A DNA stretch of 64,000 nucleotides from Flavobacterium sp. HTF (lineage in GTDB: Bacteria; Bacteroidota; Bacteroidia; Flavobacteriales; Flavobacteriaceae): the NCBI RefSeq assembly GCF_003105115.1, contig NZ_QETH01000002.1:89433-153432 (forward strand). The letters are read 5' to 3'. Numbering within the stretch: position 1 is the stretch's first letter; each line of letters opens with the position of its first letter. Below, piece by piece: positions 45,661 through 54,493 of the stretch. Both the position numbers and the translations under genes were made by a program. The notes below the pieces were generated by a model. The model saw only the letters and a program-made list of their open reading frames with translations. It was not told the origin of the DNA and did no database searches.

Positions 45661-47505
45661 ATGAAAAAAAACTACTTTTTACTCTTATTGATGTTTACTG
45701 CCTTTGGTTTCTCTCAAATTCCATCTGGATATTACAATACCGCAACGGGAACAGGTTACACTTTAAAAACACAATTATACAATATTATTAAAGGCCATAC
45801 TGATAATGGCTATTCCGGTTTATACACAACCTATCAAACTTCTGACGTTGATAATTTCTACGAAAACGACGGAACTGTTTTGGATATGTATTCTGAAAAC
45901 CCTTCAGGAACGGATCCATACAATTACAGCACAGGAAGTACACAACGATGCGGAAATTATTCTGCCGAAGGTGATTGTTATAACAGAGAACATATAATTC
46001 CGCAATCGGTTTTTAATGAACAGTCGCCAATGGTCGCCGACGCCCATTTTATAACACCAACCGACGGAAAAGTAAACGGGATGCGCTCTAACTATCCGCA
46101 TGGCACAGTAAATTCAACGACATATACTTCTCAAAACGGAAGCAAATTGGGATCAAGTAGTGTTTCAGGATACTCAGGAACCGTTTTTGAACCTGTAAAT
46201 GCTTTTAAAGGCGATATCGCCAGAATGTACTTCTATTTCGCAACGAGATATGAAAATACAGTATCAGGATATTCATATGCCATGTTTGATGGTTCCGGCA
46301 ATAAAGTGTTTACAACTGCTTTCTTAAATGTACTTTTAGCCTGGCATGCGCAAGATCCTGTGAGTGCCAGGGAAATTGCCCGAAATAATGCCATTTATGC
46401 TCGTCAAAACAACAGAAACCCATATATCGATCATCCGGAATATGTAAATCAGATCTGGGGAGGAACTTCTTCTACAGATACCCAGGCACCAACTGCTCCA
46501 ACCAGTCTGGCTTCAACCTCAAAAACTTCGACTTCTATTACACTTGCGTGGAATGCTTCTACAGATAATGTTGGCGTTACAGCTTATGATGTGTATGCAA
46601 ACAGTGTTTTAAAAACAACTGTTTCGGGAGTTACGGTCACAATTACTGGTTTAACAGCTTCAACAAATTATTCTGTTTATGTAAAAGCAAAAGATGCAGC
46701 GGGAAATACTTCTGCGTCAAGCAATACCATTTCGGTTACCACCAACAGCAGCGGAACAGGAACTGCCACCGATTTGCTTTTCTCTGAATATATCGAAGGC
46801 TCCGGAAATAATAAAGCTTTGGAAATTGCCAATAATACCGGAAGTTCTGTGAGTTTATCGGCTTATACGATTAAAAAACAAACCAACGGTGCGGGATCCT
46901 GGAGCACCGGCTTAGCTTTAACGGGAACATTAACAACCGGAAGCAAATTTGTAATCGTAAACAGTTCTATTTCTTCAACCTGTTTTTCTCCAAGTTCAGC
47001 CAATATTTCGACAACGGCAACTGAATTAACTTTCAACGGAAATGATGCTGTCGGTTTATTTAAAAACGGCATTTTAATTGACATCATCGGGACTTTTAAT
47101 GGCGGAACTGCCAATTTTGCCGTGGATGTTACTTTGAGAAGAAAATCGACGGTAACTTCTCCAAGTACCACTTTCAACTTGAGTTCGCAATGGGATTCGT
47201 ATACAACCGATACGTGTAACAATCTGGCAAGCAAAACAGCCATAACTGCCAAAGAAGAAACAGTTTCAGCTTCTGATGAAATCGTAATTTATCCAAACCC
47301 TTCTGATGGAAACTTTAATATTGCATTTGACAATTCAGATCTTCCCTATTCAGTTGAAATTATTTCATTTTCAGGGCAAATAGTTTTCGAAAAACAAAAT
47401 ACAACTTCTGCTGAAGTTTCTGTACAAAATCTGTCGTCAGGAATCTATATTATCAAAATTACCAAAGGAGAAAAAACAACGTTCAAAAAGATCATAATTA
47501 ATTAA
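45661..47505 (+). CDS. T9SS-secreted endonuclease I with fibronectin III and lamin-tail domains
   Basis: 614 residues from ATG 45661. An upstream in-frame ATG exists at 45583, but the signal peptide begins here (MKKNYFLLLLMFTAFGFSQ). Endonuclease I shows in GDCYNREHIIPQSVF, the segment DAHFITPTDGKVNGMRSNYPHG, and GDIARMYFYFATRYE (nuclease residues of the His-Asn type). A fibronectin III module (about 275-365), then a lamin-tail-like domain from LLFSEYIEGSGNNKALEIAN, follow. The C-terminus is a type A T9SS sorting tail: VIYPNPSDGNFNIAF, then FKKIIIN. It is extracellular, to degrade DNA for nutrition or biofilm control. Confidence 0.9.
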   Translation: MKKNYFLLLLMFTAFGFSQIPSGYYNTATGTGYTLKTQLYNIIKGHTDNGYSGLYTTYQTSDVDNFYENDGTVLDMYSENPSGTDPYNYSTGSTQRCGNYSAEGDCYNREHIIPQSVFNEQSPMVADAHFITPTDGKVNGMRSNYPHGTVNSTTYTSQNGSKLGSSSVSGYSGTVFEPVNAFKGDIARMYFYFATRYENTVSGYSYAMFDGSGNKVFTTAFLNVLLAWHAQDPVSAREIARNNAIYARQNNRNPYIDHPEYVNQIWGGTSSTDTQAPTAPTSLASTSKTSTSITLAWNASTDNVGVTAYDVYANSVLKTTVSGVTVTITGLTASTNYSVYVKAKDAAGNTSASSNTISVTTNSSGTGTATDLLFSEYIEGSGNNKALEIANNTGSSVSLSAYTIKKQTNGAGSWSTGLALTGTLTTGSKFVIVNSSISSTCFSPSSANISTTATELTFNGNDAVGLFKNGILIDIIGTFNGGTANFAVDVTLRRKSTVTSPSTTFNLSSQWDSYTTDTCNNLASKTAITAKEETVSASDEIVIYPNPSDGNFNIAFDNSDLPYSVEIISFSGQIVFEKQNTTSAEVSVQNLSSGIYIIKITKGEKTTFKKIIIN

Positions 47506-47526
47506 AAATTAGATTTTCAAAAATTA

Positions 47527-47553
47527 AAAAGCGGCAAAATTGCCGCTTTTTTT
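47527..47553 (+). terminator. Rho-independent terminator after the endonuclease
   Basis: AAAAGCGGCAA / TTGCCGCTTTT is a clean stem followed by seven T, 24 bases after the stop. The rest of 47506-47850 is AT-rich; I see no gene and no purine riboswitch-like structure ahead of purL. Confidence 0.9.
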
Positions 47554-47854
47554 ATACTCATAGAGGAATTTTCCCGGAAAATGCTTTTTTTATTTCCTCG
47601 CATGTTTCGCAAATTTTGCAGATTTGTTTTCTCAAAAATGCTAAAATGCAAAGTTTAAAATTTAATTTTCTTTTTTCTCAGGTTTAAATTTTTCTCTCTG
47701 ATTTGGCTAGATAGCAGATTAAATTACGGATTCGTTTTTAAATAAATCCTACGAAATTTTAAAGAGCCAAAAACCTCCTGATTCTGCGTCTTTTTAGTAA
47801 AAAAATGCAAGAAAAAGGCAGCTTTAATTTTTTTTAAAAGAGATGGTTTTCAAA

Positions 47855-47886
47855 TTTGCGCTTACTATTTATTTACACTAAATTTG
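47855..47886 (+). promoter_or_regulatory. Promoter of purL (-33 TTTG, -7 TAAATTTG)
   Basis: TTTG at 47855-47858 and TAAATTTG at 47879-47886 are 20 bases apart, the best match to the Bacteroidota promoter in the window. It lies 26 bases before the ATG at 47913. It also shows why the frame's longer start at 47856 (a TTG inside the -33 box) is wrong. Confidence 0.75.
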
Positions 47887-47912
47887 CACCTTCAATACAA
47901 CAAACTACACAA

Positions 47913-50900
47913 ATGATCCATTTCTTTGAAAACCAAAGCAAAACTGTTTTTGCCGTACAAACGCAAAACGAAATTTCAGCTCAAGACATTTCAAAATTAA
48001 ACTGGCTTTTTGCCGACTCTAATAAGATCGAGAAATCCGCACTGACGGGTTTTTTTGTTGGTCCACGCGCCACTATGATCACACCCTGGAGTACAAATGC
48101 TGTAGAAATCACCCAAAACATGGGTGTTCCGGGCATTATCAGAATTGAAGAATTTCATCCTGCAACGGAAGATTTCAATGATTTTGACCCAATGCTTTTC
48201 CAAAAATTCAACGAATTAGATCAGGAGATTTTCACGATCAACATTCAGCCGGAACCGATTCTGGAAATTGATGATATTGCGACTTATAACAAAGTGGAAG
48301 GTTTAGCTTTAAGCGAAGAAGAAGTAGAATACTTAAATAATCTTGCCACTAAACTAGGAAGAAAATTAACTGATTCTGAGATTTTTGCTTTCTCACAGGC
48401 AAATTCAGAACACTGTCGTCACAAAATCTTCAACGGAACTTTTGTAATTGACGGTGAAGAAAAAGAAACTTCTCTTTTTAAATTAATCAAAAAAACATCT
48501 CAGGAAAATCCTAACGATATTGTATCTGCTTACAAAGACAACGTTGCTTTTGTAAAAGGACCAAAAGTGCAGCAATTTGCACCAAAATCGGCAGACAAAC
48601 CTGATTTTTACGAAATAAAAGAATTTGATTCGGTTTTATCTTTAAAAGCAGAAACACACAATTTTCCAACAACTGTTGAGCCTTTCAACGGAGCTGCAAC
48701 AGGTTCTGGAGGAGAAATTCGTGACCGTTTAGCGGGTGGACAAGGTTCATTGCCATTAGCTGGAACTGCAGTTTACATGACTTCTTATTCTCGTTTGAAG
48801 TCCTTCGACTCCGCTCAGGATGACAGGACTTGGGAAAATGCAATGGAAGAAAGAAAATGGCTGTACCAAACGCCAATGGATATTTTGATCAAGGCTTCAA
48901 ACGGAGCTTCAGATTTTGGGAATAAATTCGGTCAACCACTTATTACAGGTTCGGTTTTGACTTTCGAACATTCAGAAAATGACCGTAAAATTGGTTATGA
49001 CAAAGTAATCATGCAGGCGGGCGGAATTGGTTACGGAAAATTAAATCAGGCCATAAAACACAAACCACAAGAAGGCGATAAAATCGTAATTCTTGGAGGG
49101 GAAAATTATAGAATCGGAATGGGTGGTGCTGCGGTTTCTTCTGCAGATACTGGAGCTTTCGGTTCAGGAATCGAATTAAATGCGATTCAGCGTTCAAATC
49201 CTGAAATGCAAAAACGTGCAGCAAACGCGATACGTGGTTTGGTAGAAAGCGACAATAACCCTATAGTTTCTATTCACGATCACGGAGCCGGAGGACACTT
49301 AAACTGTCTTTCGGAATTGGTGGAAGAAACTGGAGGTTTAATCGATTTAGATAAATTACCAGTTGGAGACCCTACTCTTTCTGCAAAAGAAATTATTGGT
49401 AACGAATCTCAGGAAAGAATGGGATTGGTTATTGGTCAAAAAGATATTGATACGTTGCAAAGAATTGCTGACAGAGAGCGTTCACCAATGTATCAGGTTG
49501 GGGATGTAACGGGAGATCACCGTTTTACTTTCCAGTCACAATCAAATGGTTCAAAACCGATGGATTATGCATTAGAAGATTTCTTCGGAAGTTCTCCAAA
49601 AACGGTTATGACAGATAAAACTATCGACAGAAAATATGCGGATGTTGCTTACAACACTGCAGATTTCGAAAGTTATTTAAAAGACGTTTTACGTTTAGAA
49701 GCTGTTGCTTCAAAAGACTGGTTGACTAACAAAGTTGACCGTTGTGTTGGAGGAAAAGTAGCAAAACAGCAAAATGCAGGTCCGTTACAATTGCCATTGA
49801 ATAACGTCGGCGTTATGGCTTTGGATTATTTAGGAAAAGAAGGAATTGCAACTTCTATTGGGCACGCTCCTATCGCTGCTTTAATTGACCCGGTTGCAGG
49901 ATCTAGAAATGCAATTGCAGAATCGTTATCAAACATTGTTTGGGCACCAATTAAAGATGGTTTAAAAGGTATTTCATTATCTGCCAACTGGATGTGGGCT
50001 TGTAAAAACGAAGGTGAAGATGCTCGTTTGTACGCTGCTGTTGAAGGCTGTTCAGAATTTGCAATCGAATTGGGAATCAATATTCCAACTGGAAAAGATT
50101 CACTTTCGATGAAACAAAAATATCCAAATGACGAAGTAATCGCGCCGGGAACGGTTATTATTTCGGCTGGAGGAAACTGTACCGATATTAGAAAAGTTGT
50201 TGAGCCTGTTTTACAGAAAAACGGAGATTCTATTTATTATATCAATTTGTCTCAGGATGATTTCAAACTTGGAGGTTCCTCTTTTGCACAAATCAGAAAC
50301 ACGATCGGAAACGAAACTTCTACGATTAAAGATGCTTCTTTCTTCAAAAATGCTTTTAACACGATTCAGGAATTAATCGGTGAAAACCAGATTTTAGCGG
50401 GTCACGATATCGGAAGCGGTGGTTTAATCACCACTTTATTAGAATTGTGTTTTGCTGATGTGAATTTAGGAGCAAAAATTGATTTCTCTGCATTTGCTGA
50501 AAAAGACTTATTGAAAATCCTTTTCGCTGAAAACATCGGAATTGTTTTCCAGACTAAATCAGATGCAGCTGTTGAAGCTAAATTGAAAGCAAACAATATT
50601 GAATTCTTCAAATTAGGTACAGTTCAAAATACTGCAGTTTTAGACCTTGGACTTTGGACTTTAGACATTCCGACTTATAGAGATGTTTGGTTTGAAACTT
50701 CTTATTTATTAGATCAAAAACAATCTAAAAACGGAAGAGCTCAGGCACGTTTTGAAAACTATAAAAATCAGGTTTTAAATTATACTTTCCCTGCACACTT
50801 TACAGGAAAGAAACCAGAAATCGACAATTCTAAACCAAGACCAAAAGCAGCTATTATTCGTGAAAAAGGAAGTAATTCTGAGCGTGAAATGGCAAATGCT

Positions 50901-51584
50901 ATGTACTTAGCTGGATTTGACGTAAAAGACGTTCACATGACCGATTTAATTTCGGGTCGTGAAACGCTTGAAGATATTCAGTTCATCGGAGCAGTTGGAG
51001 GATTCTCTAATTCAGATGTTTTAGGTTCTGCTAAAGGTTGGGCCGGAGCTTTCTTGTACAACGAAAAAGCAAAAACAGCTTTGGATAAATTCTTCAAAAG
51101 AGAAGATACTTTATCTGTTGGAATCTGTAACGGATGTCAGTTGTTTATGGAATTAGAAGTGATTAATCCGGAACATGAAGTTCACGGAAAAATGCTTCAT
51201 AACGAAAGTAACAAACACGAAAGTATTTTTACTTCTGTAAAAGTTCAGGAGAATAATTCTGTAATGTTATCGACTTTGGCTGGAAGCACTTTAGGAGTTT
51301 GGGTTTCTCACGGAGAAGGAAAATTCAAATTGCCTTATTCAGAAGACCAATACAACATTGTTTCTAAATATGCTTATGAAGGTTATCCTGCAAACCCTAA
51401 CGGTTCTGACTACAACACCGCAATGATGTGTGATAAAACAGGAAGACATTTGGTAATGATGCCTCACATTGAGCGTTCGACTTTCCAATGGAACTGGGCG
51501 CATTATCCAAAAGAGAGAAATGACGAGGTTTCGCCTTGGCACGAAGCTTTTGTCAATGCCAGAAAATGGATTGAGAAAAACTAA
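47913..51584 (+). CDS. purL: Phosphoribosylformylglycinamidine synthase, full-length
   Basis: 1223 residues from ATG 47913. The frame reaches to 47856, but that overlaps the promoter. It carries the large PurL blocks: an N-terminal PurS-like part, ANSEHCRHKIFNG, LKAETHNFPTTVEPF with the metal and ATP site, and then the C-terminal class I glutamine amidotransferase with nucleophile Cys in VGICNGCQLFMEL and MMPHIERSTFQW. It converts FGAR plus glutamine and ATP to FGAM in purine synthesis. At residues about 296-305 the sequence reads KSFDSAQDDR, a repeat-like insert (separate entry). It is a single gene with terminator at 51604. Confidence 0.95.
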   Translation: MIHFFENQSKTVFAVQTQNEISAQDISKLNWLFADSNKIEKSALTGFFVGPRATMITPWSTNAVEITQNMGVPGIIRIEEFHPATEDFNDFDPMLFQKFNELDQEIFTINIQPEPILEIDDIATYNKVEGLALSEEEVEYLNNLATKLGRKLTDSEIFAFSQANSEHCRHKIFNGTFVIDGEEKETSLFKLIKKTSQENPNDIVSAYKDNVAFVKGPKVQQFAPKSADKPDFYEIKEFDSVLSLKAETHNFPTTVEPFNGAATGSGGEIRDRLAGGQGSLPLAGTAVYMTSYSRLKSFDSAQDDRTWENAMEERKWLYQTPMDILIKASNGASDFGNKFGQPLITGSVLTFEHSENDRKIGYDKVIMQAGGIGYGKLNQAIKHKPQEGDKIVILGGENYRIGMGGAAVSSADTGAFGSGIELNAIQRSNPEMQKRAANAIRGLVESDNNPIVSIHDHGAGGHLNCLSELVEETGGLIDLDKLPVGDPTLSAKEIIGNESQERMGLVIGQKDIDTLQRIADRERSPMYQVGDVTGDHRFTFQSQSNGSKPMDYALEDFFGSSPKTVMTDKTIDRKYADVAYNTADFESYLKDVLRLEAVASKDWLTNKVDRCVGGKVAKQQNAGPLQLPLNNVGVMALDYLGKEGIATSIGHAPIAALIDPVAGSRNAIAESLSNIVWAPIKDGLKGISLSANWMWACKNEGEDARLYAAVEGCSEFAIELGINIPTGKDSLSMKQKYPNDEVIAPGTVIISAGGNCTDIRKVVEPVLQKNGDSIYYINLSQDDFKLGGSSFAQIRNTIGNETSTIKDASFFKNAFNTIQELIGENQILAGHDIGSGGLITTLLELCFADVNLGAKIDFSAFAEKDLLKILFAENIGIVFQTKSDAAVEAKLKANNIEFFKLGTVQNTAVLDLGLWTLDIPTYRDVWFETSYLLDQKQSKNGRAQARFENYKNQVLNYTFPAHFTGKKPEIDNSKPRPKAAIIREKGSNSEREMANAMYLAGFDVKDVHMTDLISGRETLEDIQFIGAVGGFSNSDVLGSAKGWAGAFLYNEKAKTALDKFFKREDTLSVGICNGCQLFMELEVINPEHEVHGKMLHNESNKHESIFTSVKVQENNSVMLSTLAGSTLGVWVSHGEGKFKLPYSEDQYNIVSKYAYEGYPANPNGSDYNTAMMCDKTGRHLVMMPHIERSTFQWNWAHYPKERNDEVSPWHEAFVNARKWIEKN
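48796..48829 (+). repeat. In-frame repeat fragment within purL
   Basis: TCCTTCGACTCCGCTCAGG followed by ATGACAGG encodes SFDSAQDDR, the peptide of the common Bacteroidota repeat whose other strand reads CHPERSRR. It interrupts the otherwise conserved run TSYSRL ... WENAMEERKW in PurL. The exact ends are judged from the coding context. Confidence 0.75.
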
Positions 51585-51603
51585 GAAATATATTTTTACT
51601 AAA

Positions 51604-51632
51604 GACGCCCGAATTTATCGGGCGTTTTTTTT
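51604..51632 (+). terminator. Rho-independent terminator of purL
   Basis: GACGCCCGA / TCGGGCGT is a strong stem with loop ATTTA, followed by eight T, 20 bases after the stop. Confidence 0.92.
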
Positions 51633-51633
51633 A

Positions 51634-51695
51634 TGCCACAAATTACACGAATTATCATGAATTAAATTAGTGGAAATTTGTGCAATTCGTGGCAT
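51634..51695. repeat. AATTCGTG intergenic repeat with GCCAC/GTGGC ends
   Basis: TGCCACAAATTACACGAATT and its partner AATTCGTGGCA are imperfectly inverted around about 30 bases. The words recur at 30811. No gene lies between 51585 and 51881 apart from this repeat and a TATATTCG box at 51817-51824. Confidence 0.65.
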
Positions 51696-51881
51696 AAAAC
51701 ATCAAAAAAAAACATCAAAAAATTATTTTTAGAGCCTAATTTCTGACTGATTTCAAAATATTTAAAAAAAAATCCATTCTTATAATCCGGATTCTTTTTT
51801 TTATTAATTTTTAAACTATATTCGCTTTAAAGTTTGTGCCACAGAACTTTTTATAACCCAAAAACGCTAAATCCTACAAGA

Positions 51882-52340
51882 ATGAAAACCTTAAAAGCAT
51901 TTCTCCTTTTTGCACTATTTTTTATTGCTACAACATCACAGTCACAATCAAACGCATTAGCTCCTGAGGATATCAAAATAGATAAAATCATTTTTAAAGG
52001 ACGTGAGCGTTATATCACCACTACCATTCCGTATCCGATACAGGGCACCTTCCTTCCTATCGGGAAAAAAGAGCCAAGCACCGTTTTAAACCCGGACGGA
52101 ACAGGAGTTATCCAGGACGAAGATTTAAGCAAGAGAAAAATGAATTGGGGTGTTGAATGCAGTGAAGAAGGAGTTGCTATTTTCAAAGAAGGTTTCAACA
52201 GTGCCTCTTACACTTTTTGGTACAGAACAACCGACAGCGACGAATGGAATTACACACAGCTTTCTATCCATTTTGCCAAGAAAAAAATGTTCCTGATGGG
52301 AGAAAGGGTAAAATCGTACGAAGATTATAATGTACAATAG
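51882..52340 (+). CDS. Small exported protein of unknown function
   Basis: 152 residues from ATG 51882. The frame opens 48 bases earlier, but only this start gives the signal peptide MKTLKAFLLFALFFIATTSQSQ/S. The mature part is mostly beta-rich and unrecognised, with two notable stretches: KIIFKGRERYITTTIPYPIQG and the segment WNYTQLSIHFAKKKMFL. It has no lipobox. It is probably periplasmic. A variant -7 box TATATTCG (51817-51824) fits a promoter. Confidence 0.6.
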   Translation: MKTLKAFLLFALFFIATTSQSQSNALAPEDIKIDKIIFKGRERYITTTIPYPIQGTFLPIGKKEPSTVLNPDGTGVIQDEDLSKRKMNWGVECSEEGVAIFKEGFNSASYTFWYRTTDSDEWNYTQLSIHFAKKKMFLMGERVKSYEDYNVQ

Positions 52341-52515
52341 TATATTGACGGGTAGATAATTTATAAATTTCTTGGTTTTTTGAAATTTTACTACAAAAAA
52401 GAAAACGTTTTCGTAGAATTTTGACAGTAGTTATAATTTTTCCCATAAAATTCTATAAAACTAGAAATCGTACCTAATTTTTATTTAATTTGCAATAAAA
52501 TTCAATATATTAAAC

Positions 52516-54297
52516 ATGGTTTCAATCACACGCCTTTTTGATTTTCCTTATTATCAACAAGAATCTTATAACCTTCCGGTTGCTTTGGCAACTAAAAAAA
52601 ACGGGGCTTGGGAAAAAACATCTAGCCAGGAATATATTGCTAAAGCAAATGCTGTTTCGAGAGCATTATTACGCATGGGCGTTCAGAAAGATGATAAAAT
52701 TGCTTTAATCACTTCTAATAACCGCACAGAGTGGAATATCATGGACATTGGTATTTTGCAGACGGGCGCACAAAACGTTCCGATCTATCCAACAATTGCC
52801 GAAGAAGATTACGAATATATCCTAAACCATAGCGGCAGTATTTACTGTTTTGTATCCGATACGGAAGTACTTAACAAAGTAAACGCCATCAAAGCAAATG
52901 TACCAACCTTAAAAGAAGTATTTTCTTTTGATGAAATTGCAGGATGCAAACACTGGTCGGAATTACTGACTCTGGGTGCAGATGAAAGCAATCAGTCTGA
53001 AGTGGAAGCCAGAAAAGACAGCATTCACGAAGACGATCTGGCTACCATTATTTATACTTCAGGAACTACAGGAAGACCAAAAGGAGTTATGCTTTCGCAC
53101 AAAAATATTGTTTCGAATGTTCTGGACAGTGCGCCAAGAATTCCCTTTGATCCGGGAAAAAGCACAGCCCTGAGCTTCTTGCCTATCTGTCATATTTTTG
53201 AAAGAATGATTTTGTACATCTACCAATATTATGGCGTTTCTGTCTATTTTGGAGAATCTATCGATAAAATCAGTGATAACCTTAAAGAAGTTAAACCTAC
53301 AGTTATTACGGCTGTACCAAGGCTTTTAGAGAAGGTTTACGATAAAATTTATGCTAAAGGCGGTGAACTTACCGGAATCAAGAAAAAACTATTTTTCTGG
53401 GCTATCGATTTAGGTTTAAAATACGAACCTTACGGAGCTAACGGATTCTGGTATGAATTCCAGTTAAAAATTGCCAGAAAACTAATTTTCAGTAAATGGA
53501 AAGAAGGTTTGGGCGGAAACCTTGATTTAATGGTTTCAGGAAGTGCTGCTTTACAGCCACGTTTAACGAGAGTTTTTGCTGCGGCCGAAATTCCGGTTAT
53601 GGAAGGTTACGGGTTATCTGAAACTTCTCCTGTAATTGCAGTAAACGACCAAAGAAACAAAGGTTTTAAAATTGGAACTGTTGGAAAACCAATTCGCAAT
53701 CTTGAAGTTAAAATTGCCGAAGACGGAGAAATTCTGTTAAAAGGACCAAATGTAATGTTGGGTTATTACAAAGATCCGGAAAAAACAGCCGAAGCAATTA
53801 TAGACGGTTATTTCCACACAGGAGATATCGGAGAAATTGACAAAGAAGGTTTCTTAAAAATTACGGATCGTAAGAAAGAAATGTTCAAAACTTCGGGAGG
53901 AAAATATATCGCACCGCAATTGATTGAAAATGCCATGAAACAATCTCGTTTTATCGAGCAGATCATGGTGATTGGTGAAGGCGAAAAAATGCCGGCGGCT
54001 TTTATTCAGCCAAACTTTGAATTCGTAAAAGAATGGGCGAAAATCCACAAAATCACTTTAGGGAATTCGACAGCCGAAATCGCTTCTAATCCTGACGTTA
54101 TCAAACGTATAGATACTGAAATTGAAGAAATCAACAAAAAGTTCGGACACTGGGAACAAATCAAGCGTTTTGAGCTTACTCCGGATGTCTGGTCTATCGA
54201 CGGCGGACAGCTTACTCCTACGCTAAAACTAAAACGTAAAATCATTAAGGAAATCTACAAAGATCTTTACGCAAAAATCTACGGGAACAATAATTAA
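52516..54297 (+). CDS. Long-chain fatty acid CoA ligase (AMP-binding)
   Basis: 593 residues of the ANL superfamily. The ATP loop is IYTSGTTGRPKGVMLSHKN at about 176-194. Further blocks are LSFLPICHIFERM, the segment EGYGLSETSPVIAVN, then GYFHTGDIGEIDKEGFLKITDRKKE, and the C-terminal lysine region LTPTLKLKRKII. These ligases activate fatty acids as acyl-AMP then acyl-CoA. Length and the LTPTLKLKR end fit the long-chain (FadD15-like) branch. It is peripheral to the membrane and stands alone, with terminator at 54322. Confidence 0.9.
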   Translation: MVSITRLFDFPYYQQESYNLPVALATKKNGAWEKTSSQEYIAKANAVSRALLRMGVQKDDKIALITSNNRTEWNIMDIGILQTGAQNVPIYPTIAEEDYEYILNHSGSIYCFVSDTEVLNKVNAIKANVPTLKEVFSFDEIAGCKHWSELLTLGADESNQSEVEARKDSIHEDDLATIIYTSGTTGRPKGVMLSHKNIVSNVLDSAPRIPFDPGKSTALSFLPICHIFERMILYIYQYYGVSVYFGESIDKISDNLKEVKPTVITAVPRLLEKVYDKIYAKGGELTGIKKKLFFWAIDLGLKYEPYGANGFWYEFQLKIARKLIFSKWKEGLGGNLDLMVSGSAALQPRLTRVFAAAEIPVMEGYGLSETSPVIAVNDQRNKGFKIGTVGKPIRNLEVKIAEDGEILLKGPNVMLGYYKDPEKTAEAIIDGYFHTGDIGEIDKEGFLKITDRKKEMFKTSGGKYIAPQLIENAMKQSRFIEQIMVIGEGEKMPAAFIQPNFEFVKEWAKIHKITLGNSTAEIASNPDVIKRIDTEIEEINKKFGHWEQIKRFELTPDVWSIDGGQLTPTLKLKRKIIKEIYKDLYAKIYGNNN

Positions 54298-54321
54298 TCA
54301 AAATATAATAACCAAAAAAAG

Positions 54322-54355
54322 AAAAAGGCTGCCTCTGTGAGACAGCCTTTTTTAT
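54322..54355 (+). terminator. Rho-independent terminator after the acyl-CoA ligase
   Basis: AAAAGGCTGCCTC / GAGACAGCCTTTT is a stem with one mismatch around TGT, followed by T residues, 25 bases after the stop. Confidence 0.88.
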
Positions 54356-54441
54356 TGCAGTGTTTTTTATTTATTCAAAAAGAGAGCTTTTTTTTAATTT
54401 AAAACTTTTAGGAAAAAACAAATAAAGTAGGTAAATATTTC

Positions 54442-54449
54442 TATTTTTG
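54442..54449 (+). promoter_or_regulatory. Probable -7 element of the WGR/SWIM pair
   Basis: TATTTTTG matches TAnnTTTG 44 bases before the ATG at 54494. The -33 position is A-rich without a clear TTTG. Confidence 0.45.
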
Positions 54450-54493
54450 AGAGAATATCAATACAACCCTATAAACCTTTCTATAGCTATATA

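Noticed and set aside
46863..47252. 129-residue minus-strand gene
   Set aside because: It is antisense to the lamin-tail part of the endonuclease gene; its hydrophobic look comes from the complementary strand composition.
47554..47912. Purine riboswitch before purL
   Set aside because: The leader is short from the predicted start site and I see no three-way junction core; the longer upstream DNA shows only AT-rich sequence.
48685..48876. Minus-strand gene containing CHPERSRR
   Set aside because: It is antisense to purL; the peptide is the other strand of the inserted repeat.
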